Part shown: positions 18,241 through 24,725 of the stretch, in pieces
How the letters are laid out: every line of letters begins with the position of its first letter
Position numbering within the stretch: the stretch's first letter is position 1
DNA from: DASRAP01 sp964503275
Lineage (GTDB): Bacteria; Gemmatimonadota; Gemmatimonadetes; Gemmatimonadales; Gemmatimonadaceae
DNA: 27,424 nucleotides
NCBI GenBank assembly: GCA_964503275.1
Contig: CAZCZO010000031.1
Location: 1-27,424 of the forward strand
Direction of reading: 5' to 3'
Program-made: the position numbers and the translations under genes
Notes under the pieces: model-generated
What the model was told of the DNA's origin: nothing
The model's input: only the letters and a program-made list of their open reading frames with translations
Databases searched by the model: none

Positions 18241-18632
18241 GCCTCGTGGCCCGGGGCCACGGCGGCGATGCACTGGATCTCGATCCCGAAGCCGTAGTGC
18301 AGGTCTTTCACCGGGACGATCGCGCGGGCCGGCCGGTGATCGCCCATTACCGACTCGTACACCGCGTTCACGCGCGGCCAGTCCCCGATGTCCGACACAT
18401 AGATGGTCATCGAGAGCACGTAGTGCAGATCGCTGCCCGCCGCCACGAGGATCGACGCCACGTTGCGCAGCGTGATCTCCGTCTGCAGCTCGATGTCGTC
18501 GGGCGGATGTGACGCCCGCGCTGGGTCCCGCCCCAGCTGGCCGGACACATACACCAGTCCGTTGTGGACCACCGCCTGGGAATAGTGCCCCGCGGGGCTC
18601 GGCGCGTTCGGGGTGTGGATGCTCTGGATCAT
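18231..18632 (-). CDS. RidA-family (YjgF/YER057c/UK114) enamine/imine deaminase
   Basis: 133 residues from ATG 18632, the usual RidA length. By alignment from memory to E. coli RidA, the substrate-site residues are kept: Tyr17 (in AGHYSQA), Arg103 (in RPARAIVPV) and Glu118 (in GIEIQCIA). The middle LRNVASILVAAGSDLHYVL and TIYVSDIGDWPRVNAVYE segments are also typical. RidA proteins hydrolyse reactive enamines such as 2-aminoacrylate released by PLP enzymes, protecting other PLP enzymes. The gene follows puhE after 40 nt on the same strand and ends 10 bp inside the convergent permease gene. Whether it serves tetrapyrrole synthesis or is a bystander cannot be said; it may be one of the several Rid sub-families with other substrates. 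Confidence 0.9.
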   Translation of the reverse strand: MIQSIHTPNAPSPAGHYSQAVVHNGLVYVSGQLGRDPARASHPPDDIELQTEITLRNVASILVAAGSDLHYVLSMTIYVSDIGDWPRVNAVYESVMGDHRPARAIVPVKDLHYGFGIEIQCIAAVAPGHEAHS

Positions 18633-18672
18633 CGGCGACACGAAGAAGAGGGAGAACGATGCGGCGGCCGGG

Positions 18673-19464
18673 TCACCGGGCCCGCCACTCGAGGAAGAGG
18701 TCCCACAGGGGAAGATAGAGCGGGAGCGACAGCACCACATGCTCCAGCGCAGCAAGGCCGAGCAGCGTGGACAACAGCGCCCGCCCGATCCGGTGATACT
18801 CCGTCGTCGCGCGCAGCGCCCAGCGCCCACTCCACCACGCCCCCGTCGCCAGCGCGGTGATCGACACGACGATCAGCCACTGATTCTCGCGTGGCCCGAA
18901 GTACTGCACCAGGAACGCCAGATGGGGCGGGAAGAAGGCCTCGCCCGGATTCACGACACCGAAGAAGATGTTCAGCTTGGCGCTCTGCTGCGCACCCCAG
19001 AAGATCATGAACGTCCACAGGCCGACGCGGTTCTCGCCGCGCCCGGTCGCCAGCGCCACCGCCGCGAGCATGAGCAGGCCGACCACATCGGAGTAGAGCG
19101 TCGCGTGGATGGCCTCGAGGGCCATCGCCCAACTCGCGGGGGCCGCCACCGGGGCCGCCACCGCCGGGCCCACGACGTACCCCGCGAGGAACACCGTGCT
19201 GACCCACGCCCACGCGGCCGAGCCACCGAGGAAGCTACGCGTCGCGCCCTGGGCATCGAGCTGGTGCCGCGTGCGCCGCACCCACCACAGGCCCGCCACC
19301 GCGAGCACGGTCGAGAGGGACGTGCCGACCACCGCCGCGCTGCCCTGTCGCTGGGCCATGAAGATCAGTCCCGTCGCCAACCACCAAAAGACGGTGACGA
19401 GCGCCACGGCCCGCCCGTACGCCGCCACCGTGCCACGCGGCCGCGGCGATGCACCCGCGCTCAT
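18673..19464 (-). CDS. puhE: Photosynthetic complex assembly protein PuhE (DUF3623)
   Basis: 263 residues from ATG 19464, which overlaps the bchD stop by 4 nt (ATGA). The protein is almost entirely membrane: hydrophobic segments near residues 18-37, 45-62, 82-100, 122-140, 147-160, 194-211 and 228-250. The signature FWW at 26-28 followed by STG/ATGLI, and especially SAKLNIFFGVVNPGEAFFPP (161-180) with HLAFLVQYF after it, identify the PuhE/DUF3623 family found only in type-II phototrophs. In purple bacteria puhE lies in the puhABC neighbourhood and supports reaction centre assembly. Here it is attached to bchID instead, in the place where many purple bacteria carry bchO. The exact biochemical role is not known. 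Confidence 0.88.
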   Translation of the reverse strand: MSAGASPRPRGTVAAYGRAVALVTVFWWLATGLIFMAQRQGSAAVVGTSLSTVLAVAGLWWVRRTRHQLDAQGATRSFLGGSAAWAWVSTVFLAGYVVGPAVAAPVAAPASWAMALEAIHATLYSDVVGLLMLAAVALATGRGENRVGLWTFMIFWGAQQSAKLNIFFGVVNPGEAFFPPHLAFLVQYFGPRENQWLIVVSITALATGAWWSGRWALRATTEYHRIGRALLSTLLGLAALEHVVLSLPLYLPLWDLFLEWRAR

Positions 19465-21239
19465 GGATCCACGAGCGCACGCGTGACGGACGCGACGGTG
19501 CGCGCATCGGCGACCGGCAGCGCCACGTAGGTGCCGCCCAGCAGCGACGCGAGCTCCCGCGCGAAGGGTTCGCCCCGTGGTGAACAGTCCACGAGCAGCA
19601 CGGCGACGCCGCGCGCGCGGAACGCCGTCGCCGCACTGCGCGCATCCGCCTCGGCCTGCGGACGTCCGGGGCTGCCGTCGAGGGCGATGTTCGCGCGTCC
19701 GTCGGTGAGGATCACGACGGTGGGCACGCTCCCACCGCGCCGCGCCTGCTCCGCGACCGCGAGCGATACCGCGATGCCCAACGCGAGCGGCGTCCCACCG
19801 CCGCCGGGCAACCCGGACAGTTCGCGCCGCGCGCGCGCGAGCGCGCGCGTCGGCGCCAACAACACCTCCGCCGCCGCGCCGCGGAACGCCACCAGCGCGA
19901 CCCGATCCCGCCGCGCATAGCTCTCGGCCAGCAGGATCTCGATGGCGCCCTTGGCCTCGGCGAGCCGGTTCAGCGCCGCAGACCCCGACGCGTCGACCGC
20001 GACGATCACCGTGCGCCCCGCACGCTCCACGAAGCGCTTGATGCGGAAATCATCCGCGCGGACGGCGACGGTGCCGGCCCCGGGTGCCCTGCCGCGCAGA
20101 CGCTGCCACGGTGCGGCCGCGCGCAAGGTGTCGAGCACGTGGAGCCGTGCACCGCCACGCGGTGCCCCGCGGCGCGTCCCTACCGGACGACCCCGCTGCC
20201 ACCCAGCGCGCTCGATCCCCGTGCGCCCCGCCTCGCGCAGCTGGCGATCCGCACGCTGCGCGAGCGCCTCGAGCAGGTCAGGGGGCAACGCCGCGACCGC
20301 CGCCTCCAGGATGCGGTCCTCCAAGGGCCGCTCGGACTCGCCCGACTCCGGAGGCGGCGTGTCGGGCGGAGGATCGGCGGGCGGCTCATCGGGCGGTGGT
20401 TGGTCCTCCGGCGGCGGTTCGTCCTCCGGCGGCGGCGCTGGGAATCGCGTGGCGCGCGGCGCGAGCAGCACCTGCGCGGCCAAGGCGATGTCGGCCTCGA
20501 CGATCGCGCTACGGCCGTCGAGCGCGGCGGCGGCGCGCGCCGCCGCCAACGCCTGGAGCGGCGCACGCAACGAGTCGATCCCCAGCGCGACCGCGGTGAC
20601 CGTCAGCGCCTCGGCCGCACGACCCTCCGGATCGTCGACAGCGGCCACGCGCGCCCGTGCGGCGGCGATGTCGTCGCGCGTCGGCAGCGGCCACGCCTCG
20701 CCGCGCCACCGGGCGGGGAGCGCGATCCAGCATCCCAGTCGCTCGCGCAGGGCCGCTGCCACCACCTCATCGTCGGTACCTTCGTCGATCGCCACCAGCG
20801 CGAAGCGTGCGTCGAACTCCGCACTCAATCCGTCGCGCTGCAGCCGGATCACGCCATGGTCGAGGGCGGACGCCAGCGTCGCCACGACCCGCGTGGCCAG
20901 GCGCTCCGCCGCCGGTGCGACCACGATCCCGCCATGCGCGCGGGCCAACAGGCCCGACTCGGCGATGGGGCGACCGGTCGCCAGCGTCGCACCGAGATCC
21001 AGCCCGCCGATCAAACGATCGTCGGTGACACCGAGCGGCAAGCGCGACACGGGGGCATCGGAGGGCAGCAGCGACTGCAGCGTCGCCGACCAGGCGGCCG
21101 CCTCGTCGTAGCCGGGCGCCCGCAGCAGCACGCCCCCGAGTGCGTGCGGGAGGACCGCGAGCAATGCCGCCGCACTCGCGGCCAGTGCGGAGGGATCCAC
21201 GGCAGTGGCGGCCACCGCGTCGGGCCCCGACGACGCCAC
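19461..21239 (-). CDS. bchD: Magnesium chelatase subunit D
   Basis: 592 residues from GTG 21239, 2 nt after the bchI stop. The N-terminal AAA+ domain (about 1-260) is degenerate: where BchI has its P-loop, this protein has LLRAPGYDEAAAW, so it should not hydrolyse ATP. A proline- and acid-rich linker spans about 267-303 (PPPEDEPPPEDQPPPDEPP). The C-terminal von Willebrand/integrin I domain (about 395-592) holds a MIDAS site: DASGS (416-420), GGGTPL (480-485) and LTDGRANI (511-518). BchD forms a hexameric platform with BchI and docks to BchH, which carries protoporphyrin IX for Mg insertion, the first committed step to bacteriochlorophyll. bchH is not in this window. Length is in the usual range. 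Confidence 0.95.
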   Translation of the reverse strand: MASSGPDAVAATAVDPSALAASAAALLAVLPHALGGVLLRAPGYDEAAAWSATLQSLLPSDAPVSRLPLGVTDDRLIGGLDLGATLATGRPIAESGLLARAHGGIVVAPAAERLATRVVATLASALDHGVIRLQRDGLSAEFDARFALVAIDEGTDDEVVAAALRERLGCWIALPARWRGEAWPLPTRDDIAAARARVAAVDDPEGRAAEALTVTAVALGIDSLRAPLQALAAARAAAALDGRSAIVEADIALAAQVLLAPRATRFPAPPPEDEPPPEDQPPPDEPPADPPPDTPPPESGESERPLEDRILEAAVAALPPDLLEALAQRADRQLREAGRTGIERAGWQRGRPVGTRRGAPRGGARLHVLDTLRAAAPWQRLRGRAPGAGTVAVRADDFRIKRFVERAGRTVIVAVDASGSAALNRLAEAKGAIEILLAESYARRDRVALVAFRGAAAEVLLAPTRALARARRELSGLPGGGGTPLALGIAVSLAVAEQARRGGSVPTVVILTDGRANIALDGSPGRPQAEADARSAATAFRARGVAVLLVDCSPRGEPFARELASLLGGTYVALPVADARTVASVTRALVDP

Positions 21240-21241
21240 GG

Positions 21242-22261
21242 TCAGGCGGCGAAGACCTCGGCGATCGCGCGCGCCACACGCGTCGTCGATCCGGTCTCAT
21301 CGAGCACGTTGCGGCGCAACCGATGCCGCAGGGCCAGCGGCGCCACCGTGCGCAGGTGCTCGAGCGTCGCCTCGGGGCGCCCGTCGAGCGCGGCCAGCGC
21401 CCGCGCAGCACGCAGCAAAGTGAGTTCGCCGCGCAGACCATCCGTGCCCAGCGCCAGACACAGCGTCGCTGCGCGCTCGAGCACGGCGTCGGGGACGGCG
21501 ACGCCCGCGACCAGCGCGGCGCGCCCCTTCTCGATGCGCCGGCGTACCTTCAGATCGTCTTTGTGATACCGCGCCGTCTCCCCAACGGGGTCGCGGTCGA
21601 ACGCGTCGCGACGGCGGACCACATCGATGCGCGTGGCCAGATCGGTGGGGGTACGGACCTCGACGGAGAGCCCGAAGCGATCGAGCAGCTGTGGCCGCAG
21701 CTCGCCCTCCTCGGGGTTGCCGCTCCCCACGAGCACGAAGCGCGCGGGGTGCCGCACCGACACGCCCTCGCGCTCGACCACGTTCTCGCCCGTCTGGGCC
21801 ACGTCCAACAGGAGATCGACGAGGTGATCCTCCAACAGGTTCACTTCGTCGACGTACAAGAAGCCCCGATGCGCCCGGGCGAGCAGCCCCGGCTCGAAGG
21901 CCTTCTCGCCCCTCGACAGCGCCCGTTCGAGGTCCAGCGCCCCGACCACGCGGTCCTCCGTGGCACCGAGCGGAAGGTCCACGACCGGCACCGGCACCTT
22001 GGCCTCCTTGCCGGCGGCGCGCGCCGGGCACGCAGCGCAGGCCGGGGCGACCACCGCCGGGTCACAATGATAGGCGCAGCCCTTCACCACCGAGATCTGC
22101 GGGAGGATCCCCGGCAAGGCACGCACCGCCGTGGACTTGCCCGTCCCGCGGTCACCGAAGACCATCACCCCACCGATGCTCGGATCGACGGCCGCGATGA
22201 GCAGGGCGAGCTTCATCTCGTCCTGACCAACGATTGCAGAGAACGGGAACACGAGACCCAC
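21242..22261 (-). CDS. bchI: Magnesium chelatase ATPase subunit I
   Basis: 339 residues from GTG 22261. This start matches the family N-terminus (VFPFSAIVGQDEMK) and has a strong ribosome binding site 7 nt upstream; the frame stays open further but the extension looks non-coding. Walker A is GDRGTGKST (36-44), Walker B is LYVDEVN (135-141), the sensor-1 region is GSGNPEEG (179-186), the arginine-finger region is LLDRFG (192-197) and sensor 2 is GELTLLRAARA (278-288). Four cysteines cluster at 62, 66, 75 and 78 (CAYHC and CAAC), a possible metal- or redox-sensitive insert. It is the motor of Mg chelatase and works with BchD, encoded 2 nt downstream. It is divergent from crtF. Confidence 0.97.
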   Translation of the reverse strand: MGLVFPFSAIVGQDEMKLALLIAAVDPSIGGVMVFGDRGTGKSTAVRALPGILPQISVVKGCAYHCDPAVVAPACAACPARAAGKEAKVPVPVVDLPLGATEDRVVGALDLERALSRGEKAFEPGLLARAHRGFLYVDEVNLLEDHLVDLLLDVAQTGENVVEREGVSVRHPARFVLVGSGNPEEGELRPQLLDRFGLSVEVRTPTDLATRIDVVRRRDAFDRDPVGETARYHKDDLKVRRRIEKGRAALVAGVAVPDAVLERAATLCLALGTDGLRGELTLLRAARALAALDGRPEATLEHLRTVAPLALRHRLRRNVLDETGSTTRVARAIAEVFAA

Positions 22262-22267
22262 GACCGA

Positions 22268-22274
22268 CCCTCCC
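22268..22274 (-). promoter_or_regulatory. Ribosome binding site that fixes the bchI start
   Basis: On the minus strand GGGAGGG lies just upstream of GTG 22261; its GGAGG core is 7 nt away. It is one of the strongest Shine-Dalgarno matches in the window and decides between the short start and the longer open frame. Confidence 0.8.
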
Positions 22275-22289
22275 AGCGACTGGTGGCGC

Positions 22290-22313
22290 GCGTGCGGGGT
22301 TCGCCCCACGCGC
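22290..22313 (-). promoter_or_regulatory. Hairpin with UUCG-type loop in the bchI leader
   Basis: gcgtgcgggg pairs with ccccacgcgc-side bases around the 4-nt loop ttcg (22300-22303). GGGG/CCCC is followed by one C-A mismatch and then five pairs including one G-T wobble. It lies 29 nt upstream of the bchI start on its coding strand, outside the ribosome binding site, and could stabilise or regulate the leader. On the crtF side it would lie upstream of the promoter candidate. Confidence 0.5.
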
Positions 22314-22333
22314 AGTGCAGAAGCTAATGCACC

Positions 22334-22374
22334 GTCAACTGAACTTGACAGCCCCGTGGTCCAAGGCGTATCGT
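22334..22374 (+). promoter_or_regulatory. Candidate crtF promoter with overlapping operator-like dyad
   Basis: TTGACA at 22345-22350 is a perfect -35 hexamer. TATCGT at 22369-22374, 18 nt on, is a plausible -10. An inverted repeat GTCAA-N6-TTGAC (22334-22349) overlaps the -35, so a bound regulator would block it. The -10 ends only 11 nt before ATG 22386, and no Shine-Dalgarno sequence is present, so crtF mRNA may be nearly leaderless. The same dyad gives TTGACG on the minus strand, but I find no matching -10 there for bchI. Confidence 0.55.
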
Positions 22375-22385
22375 CGCCGCCACAT

Positions 22386-23558
22386 ATGAGCGCATCAGAA
22401 TCGACGATCGGCCTCGCCGACACCAGCTGCCGCAGTGCCGCGCCGTCCACGCTGCGCGATCGCCTGCTCGACTGGCGCAATTCCATCTACGCCTCGGCCG
22501 CCTTCCAGCGCTGGAGCGCCAAGTTCCCGCTCACCCGACCCATCGCGCTGCGCCGTGCGCGCGCGGTATTCGACCTGTGTGCCGGCTTCGTCTATTCGCA
22601 GACGCTCACCGCCTGCTTCCAGCTCGACCTGTTCCGGATCCTCGCGACCGAGCCCCTGACGTCACCGGAGCTGGCTCGGCGGGTCGGATTGCCACCCGAG
22701 GGCATGGAGCGCCTGCTGCGCGCCGCCCTGTCGCTGCGACTCATCGAGCGCCGGTCGGCTGGTCGGTACGCGCTCGGCCCGCTCGGCGCACCACTCGTGA
22801 GCAATGAAGGCCTGGCGGCGATGGTCGCGCACCACGTGCACGCGTACGCCGACCTGCGCGACCCGGTCGCGCTGCTCCGGCGTGACGGGCTCCGGGGCAC
22901 CGAGCTGGCCCAGTACTGGCCCTACGCCGACAAGGATCACATCGCGTCGCTGCGGGCCGAGTCGGTCGCGACCTACTCGGAGCTGATGGCCGCCTCGCTA
23001 CCTCCCTTGGCCAGCGACATCATCGATGCCTACGATTTTCGCTCGGCGCGCCACGTGATGGACGTCGGTGGGGGCGAGGGCGTGTTCCTCTCCATGCTCG
23101 GGGCGTCGGCGCCGCACCTCTCGCTCACCCTCTTCGACCTGCCTCCGGTCGCCGAGCGCGCCGAACGGCGCTTGTCGGCGGCAGGCCTCGCGGCCCGCGC
23201 GACGGTCGCGGGCGGGAACTTCCATACGGACGAGCTGCCGGGCGGCGCCGATGTGATCACCTTGATCCGCGTCCTGTTGGACCACGATGATGCCTCGGTG
23301 CTCGCGCTCCTCAAGCGGGTGAAGGCGGCGCTGCCGTCGCGGGGGCGCGTGCTGATCGCCGAGGCCTTCGCCGGGGTCAAAGGTGCGGAGCCGGTCGGCG
23401 ACGCGTACTTCGGGTTCTACCTGTTGGCGATGGGCCGCGGCCGCGCGCGGTCGGTGGAGGAACTGCGCGGTCTTCTCTCGAGCGCGGGCTTCGGACGGGT
23501 CCGTGTGCTCCGGACGCGCTACCCCTTCCAGACGGGGCTCCTGGAGGCGTCGAACTGA
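22386..23558 (+). CDS. crtF: Carotenoid O-methyltransferase CrtF (hydroxyneurosporene-type)
   Basis: 390 residues from ATG 22386; an in-frame start at 22356 overlaps the promoter candidate and is less likely. The N-terminal dimerisation part carries wording typical of CrtF: LLDWRNSIYASAAFQRWSAK and FPLTRPIALRRARAVFDLCA followed by GFVYSQTLTACFQLDLFRIL (about 28-85). A winged-helix segment follows (TSPELARRVGLPPEGMERLL). The SAM site is VMDVGGGEGVFL (224-235) with an acidic residue at Asp251. In purple bacteria CrtF methylates the C1 hydroxyl of carotenoids of the spheroidene/spirilloxanthin route. It precedes bchCXYZ as in the conserved crtEF-bchCXYZ-puf order, but crtE is not upstream; bchI sits there instead. 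The native substrate cannot be read from the sequence. Confidence 0.9.
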   Translation: MSASESTIGLADTSCRSAAPSTLRDRLLDWRNSIYASAAFQRWSAKFPLTRPIALRRARAVFDLCAGFVYSQTLTACFQLDLFRILATEPLTSPELARRVGLPPEGMERLLRAALSLRLIERRSAGRYALGPLGAPLVSNEGLAAMVAHHVHAYADLRDPVALLRRDGLRGTELAQYWPYADKDHIASLRAESVATYSELMAASLPPLASDIIDAYDFRSARHVMDVGGGEGVFLSMLGASAPHLSLTLFDLPPVAERAERRLSAAGLAARATVAGGNFHTDELPGGADVITLIRVLLDHDDASVLALLKRVKAALPSRGRVLIAEAFAGVKGAEPVGDAYFGFYLLAMGRGRARSVEELRGLLSSAGFGRVRVLRTRYPFQTGLLEASN

Positions 23559-23584
23559 GCGAGCGGGTGCAGGGCGAACCATCC

Positions 23585-23620
23585 AATCATTAATACGGAA
23601 TCATTACGACCCATTTGGGT
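23585..23620 (+). promoter_or_regulatory. AT-rich stretch with direct repeat and palindrome after crtF
   Basis: AATCATTA occurs at 23585-23592 and 23599-23606 (14 bp apart), followed by ACCCA-TT-TGGGT at 23609-23620. The base composition is far more AT-rich than the rest of the window. No good terminator with a T-run is visible. It may be a regulator or nucleoid-protein binding region upstream of bchC. Confidence 0.4.
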
Positions 23621-23704
23621 GGTCCTTATTGATACTGGTCGGTGAACGGGATGGGGGGTGGTGTCCAGGGAATCTGCCCGTGTGTAAAAAACTCTTGACG
23701 GTTC

Positions 23705-23719
23705 TGTGCGTCACGCACA
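23705..23719 (+). promoter_or_regulatory. Perfect 15-bp palindrome, likely operator of bchCXYZ
   Basis: TGTGCGT-C-ACGCACA is a perfect inverted repeat. It ends one base before the -35 candidate TTTACA, a typical place for an activator or repressor. A second dyad, TGACG-N8-CGTCA (23696-23713), overlaps it. The half-sites TGT...ACA recall PpsR/CrtJ boxes, but the spacing is 9 nt rather than the known 12, so I do not assign the regulator. Confidence 0.6.
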
Positions 23720-23720
23720 C

Positions 23721-23748
23721 TTTACAGCCGATGCTGGTTGCGTAGGAT
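23721..23748 (+). promoter_or_regulatory. Candidate bchC promoter
   Basis: TTTACA (23721-23726, 5/6 to consensus) and TAGGAT (23743-23748, 4/6) are separated by 16 nt. Transcription would begin near 23755, leaving a short leader with GGGAGGG (23764-23770) ahead of the TTG start at 23775. A weaker alternative uses TTGACG (23695-23700) as -35, which would put the palindrome in the spacer. Confidence 0.5.
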
Positions 23749-23774
23749 CGGGAGACTTGGTGAGGGAGGGTAGG

Positions 23775-24725
23775 TTGGAGACGGTAGCCATCGTGTTCGA
23801 ACGGCCAGAGGTCCTCACCATGCGCACCTTGTCGCTGACCGCGCCAAGCGAGGCGGATGTCGTGGTGGATGTGCAGTGGAGCGGGATCAGCACCGGCACC
23901 GAACGCCTGCTGTTCAGCGGGCGCATGCCGCCGTTCCCTGGCCTCGAATATCCCCTGGTCCCCGGCTACGAGTCGGTCGGACGCATCGTCGACGCGGGGC
24001 CCGCCTCGGGGCGTCGCGTCGGCGAGATGGTCTACGTCGCCGGCGCGAACTGCTATGTCGGCGCGCGCGGGCTCTTCGGCGGCTCGGCACGTCGGTTGGT
24101 GGTGCGCGGGGCGAAGGTGACCCCGATCGCCGAACACGTCGGCGAATCCGCGGCCTTGCTGGCGCTCGCGGCGACCGCGCAGCATGCGATCGCCGAAGGG
24201 CCCGCGGTCCCCGACCTCATCGTCGGCCACGGCGCTCTCGGGCGCCTGCTCGCCCGCTTGGCGACCCTCGCGGACCCGTCGGCCCGTCCGACGGTGTGGG
24301 AGACGAACCCGGTGCGCCGCGACGGTGCGCAGGGCTACCCGGTGCTCCACCCGGACGAGGATCCGCGCCGCGATTATCGCGCGATCATCGACGTGAGCGG
24401 CGCGCCCAATCTGCTCGATACGCTGATCGGCCGACTCGCCCCGCAGGGGGAGATCTGCCTCGCTGGCTTCTACGACACGCCCGTGGTGTTCACGTTCGCC
24501 CCCGCGTTCCTGCGGGAGGCACGGATCCGCGTCGCCGCCGAGTGGAAGGAACGCGATCTCGTGCACGTGGCCGCGCTCGCGGCGGCCGGCACGCTGTCGC
24601 TCGACGGTCTGATCACGCACCGCGTGGCCCCGGCCTCGCCGGCCGCGGCGGCCGCCGCCTACCAGACCGCGTTCACCGACCCGCACTGCGTCAAGATGAT
24701 CCTCGATTGGAGTCAGGCCTCATGA
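23775..24725 (+). CDS. bchC: 3-hydroxyethyl bacteriochlorophyllide a dehydrogenase BchC
   Basis: 316 residues from TTG 23775. The family usually begins in the form MxTxAVVFExPE, which matches (M)ETVAIVFERPEVL, and GGGAGGG lies 4 nt upstream. A GTG at 23760 is an alternative. Recognisable segments are WSGISTGTERLLFSGRMPPF, PLVPGYESVGRIVDAG and GANCYVGARGLFGGSARRLV. Then come the nucleotide-binding-like VGHGALGRLLARL and the C-terminal TDPHCVKMILDW. It is a zinc-free member of the medium-chain dehydrogenase superfamily that oxidises the C3 1-hydroxyethyl group to acetyl, giving bacteriochlorophyllide a. bchX begins inside its stop codon (ATGA overlap), so the two are translationally coupled. 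Confidence 0.94.
   Translation: METVAIVFERPEVLTMRTLSLTAPSEADVVVDVQWSGISTGTERLLFSGRMPPFPGLEYPLVPGYESVGRIVDAGPASGRRVGEMVYVAGANCYVGARGLFGGSARRLVVRGAKVTPIAEHVGESAALLALAATAQHAIAEGPAVPDLIVGHGALGRLLARLATLADPSARPTVWETNPVRRDGAQGYPVLHPDEDPRRDYRAIIDVSGAPNLLDTLIGRLAPQGEICLAGFYDTPVVFTFAPAFLREARIRVAAEWKERDLVHVAALAAAGTLSLDGLITHRVAPASPAAAAAAYQTAFTDPHCVKMILDWSQAS

Noticed and set aside
20139..22327. Long plus-strand frames opposite bchD and bchI
   Set aside because: Pure shadows; the minus strand carries full MIDAS and Walker motifs.
22262..22486. Longer bchI reading to 22486
   Set aside because: It would cross the crtF promoter and start. The GTG at 22261 has a strong ribosome binding site and matches the family N-terminus.
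23683..23700. PpsR/CrtJ box TGT-N12-ACA
   Set aside because: Only TGT-N12-ACG is present, one base off, and short degenerate boxes arise by chance; kept only as a remark in the bchC finding.
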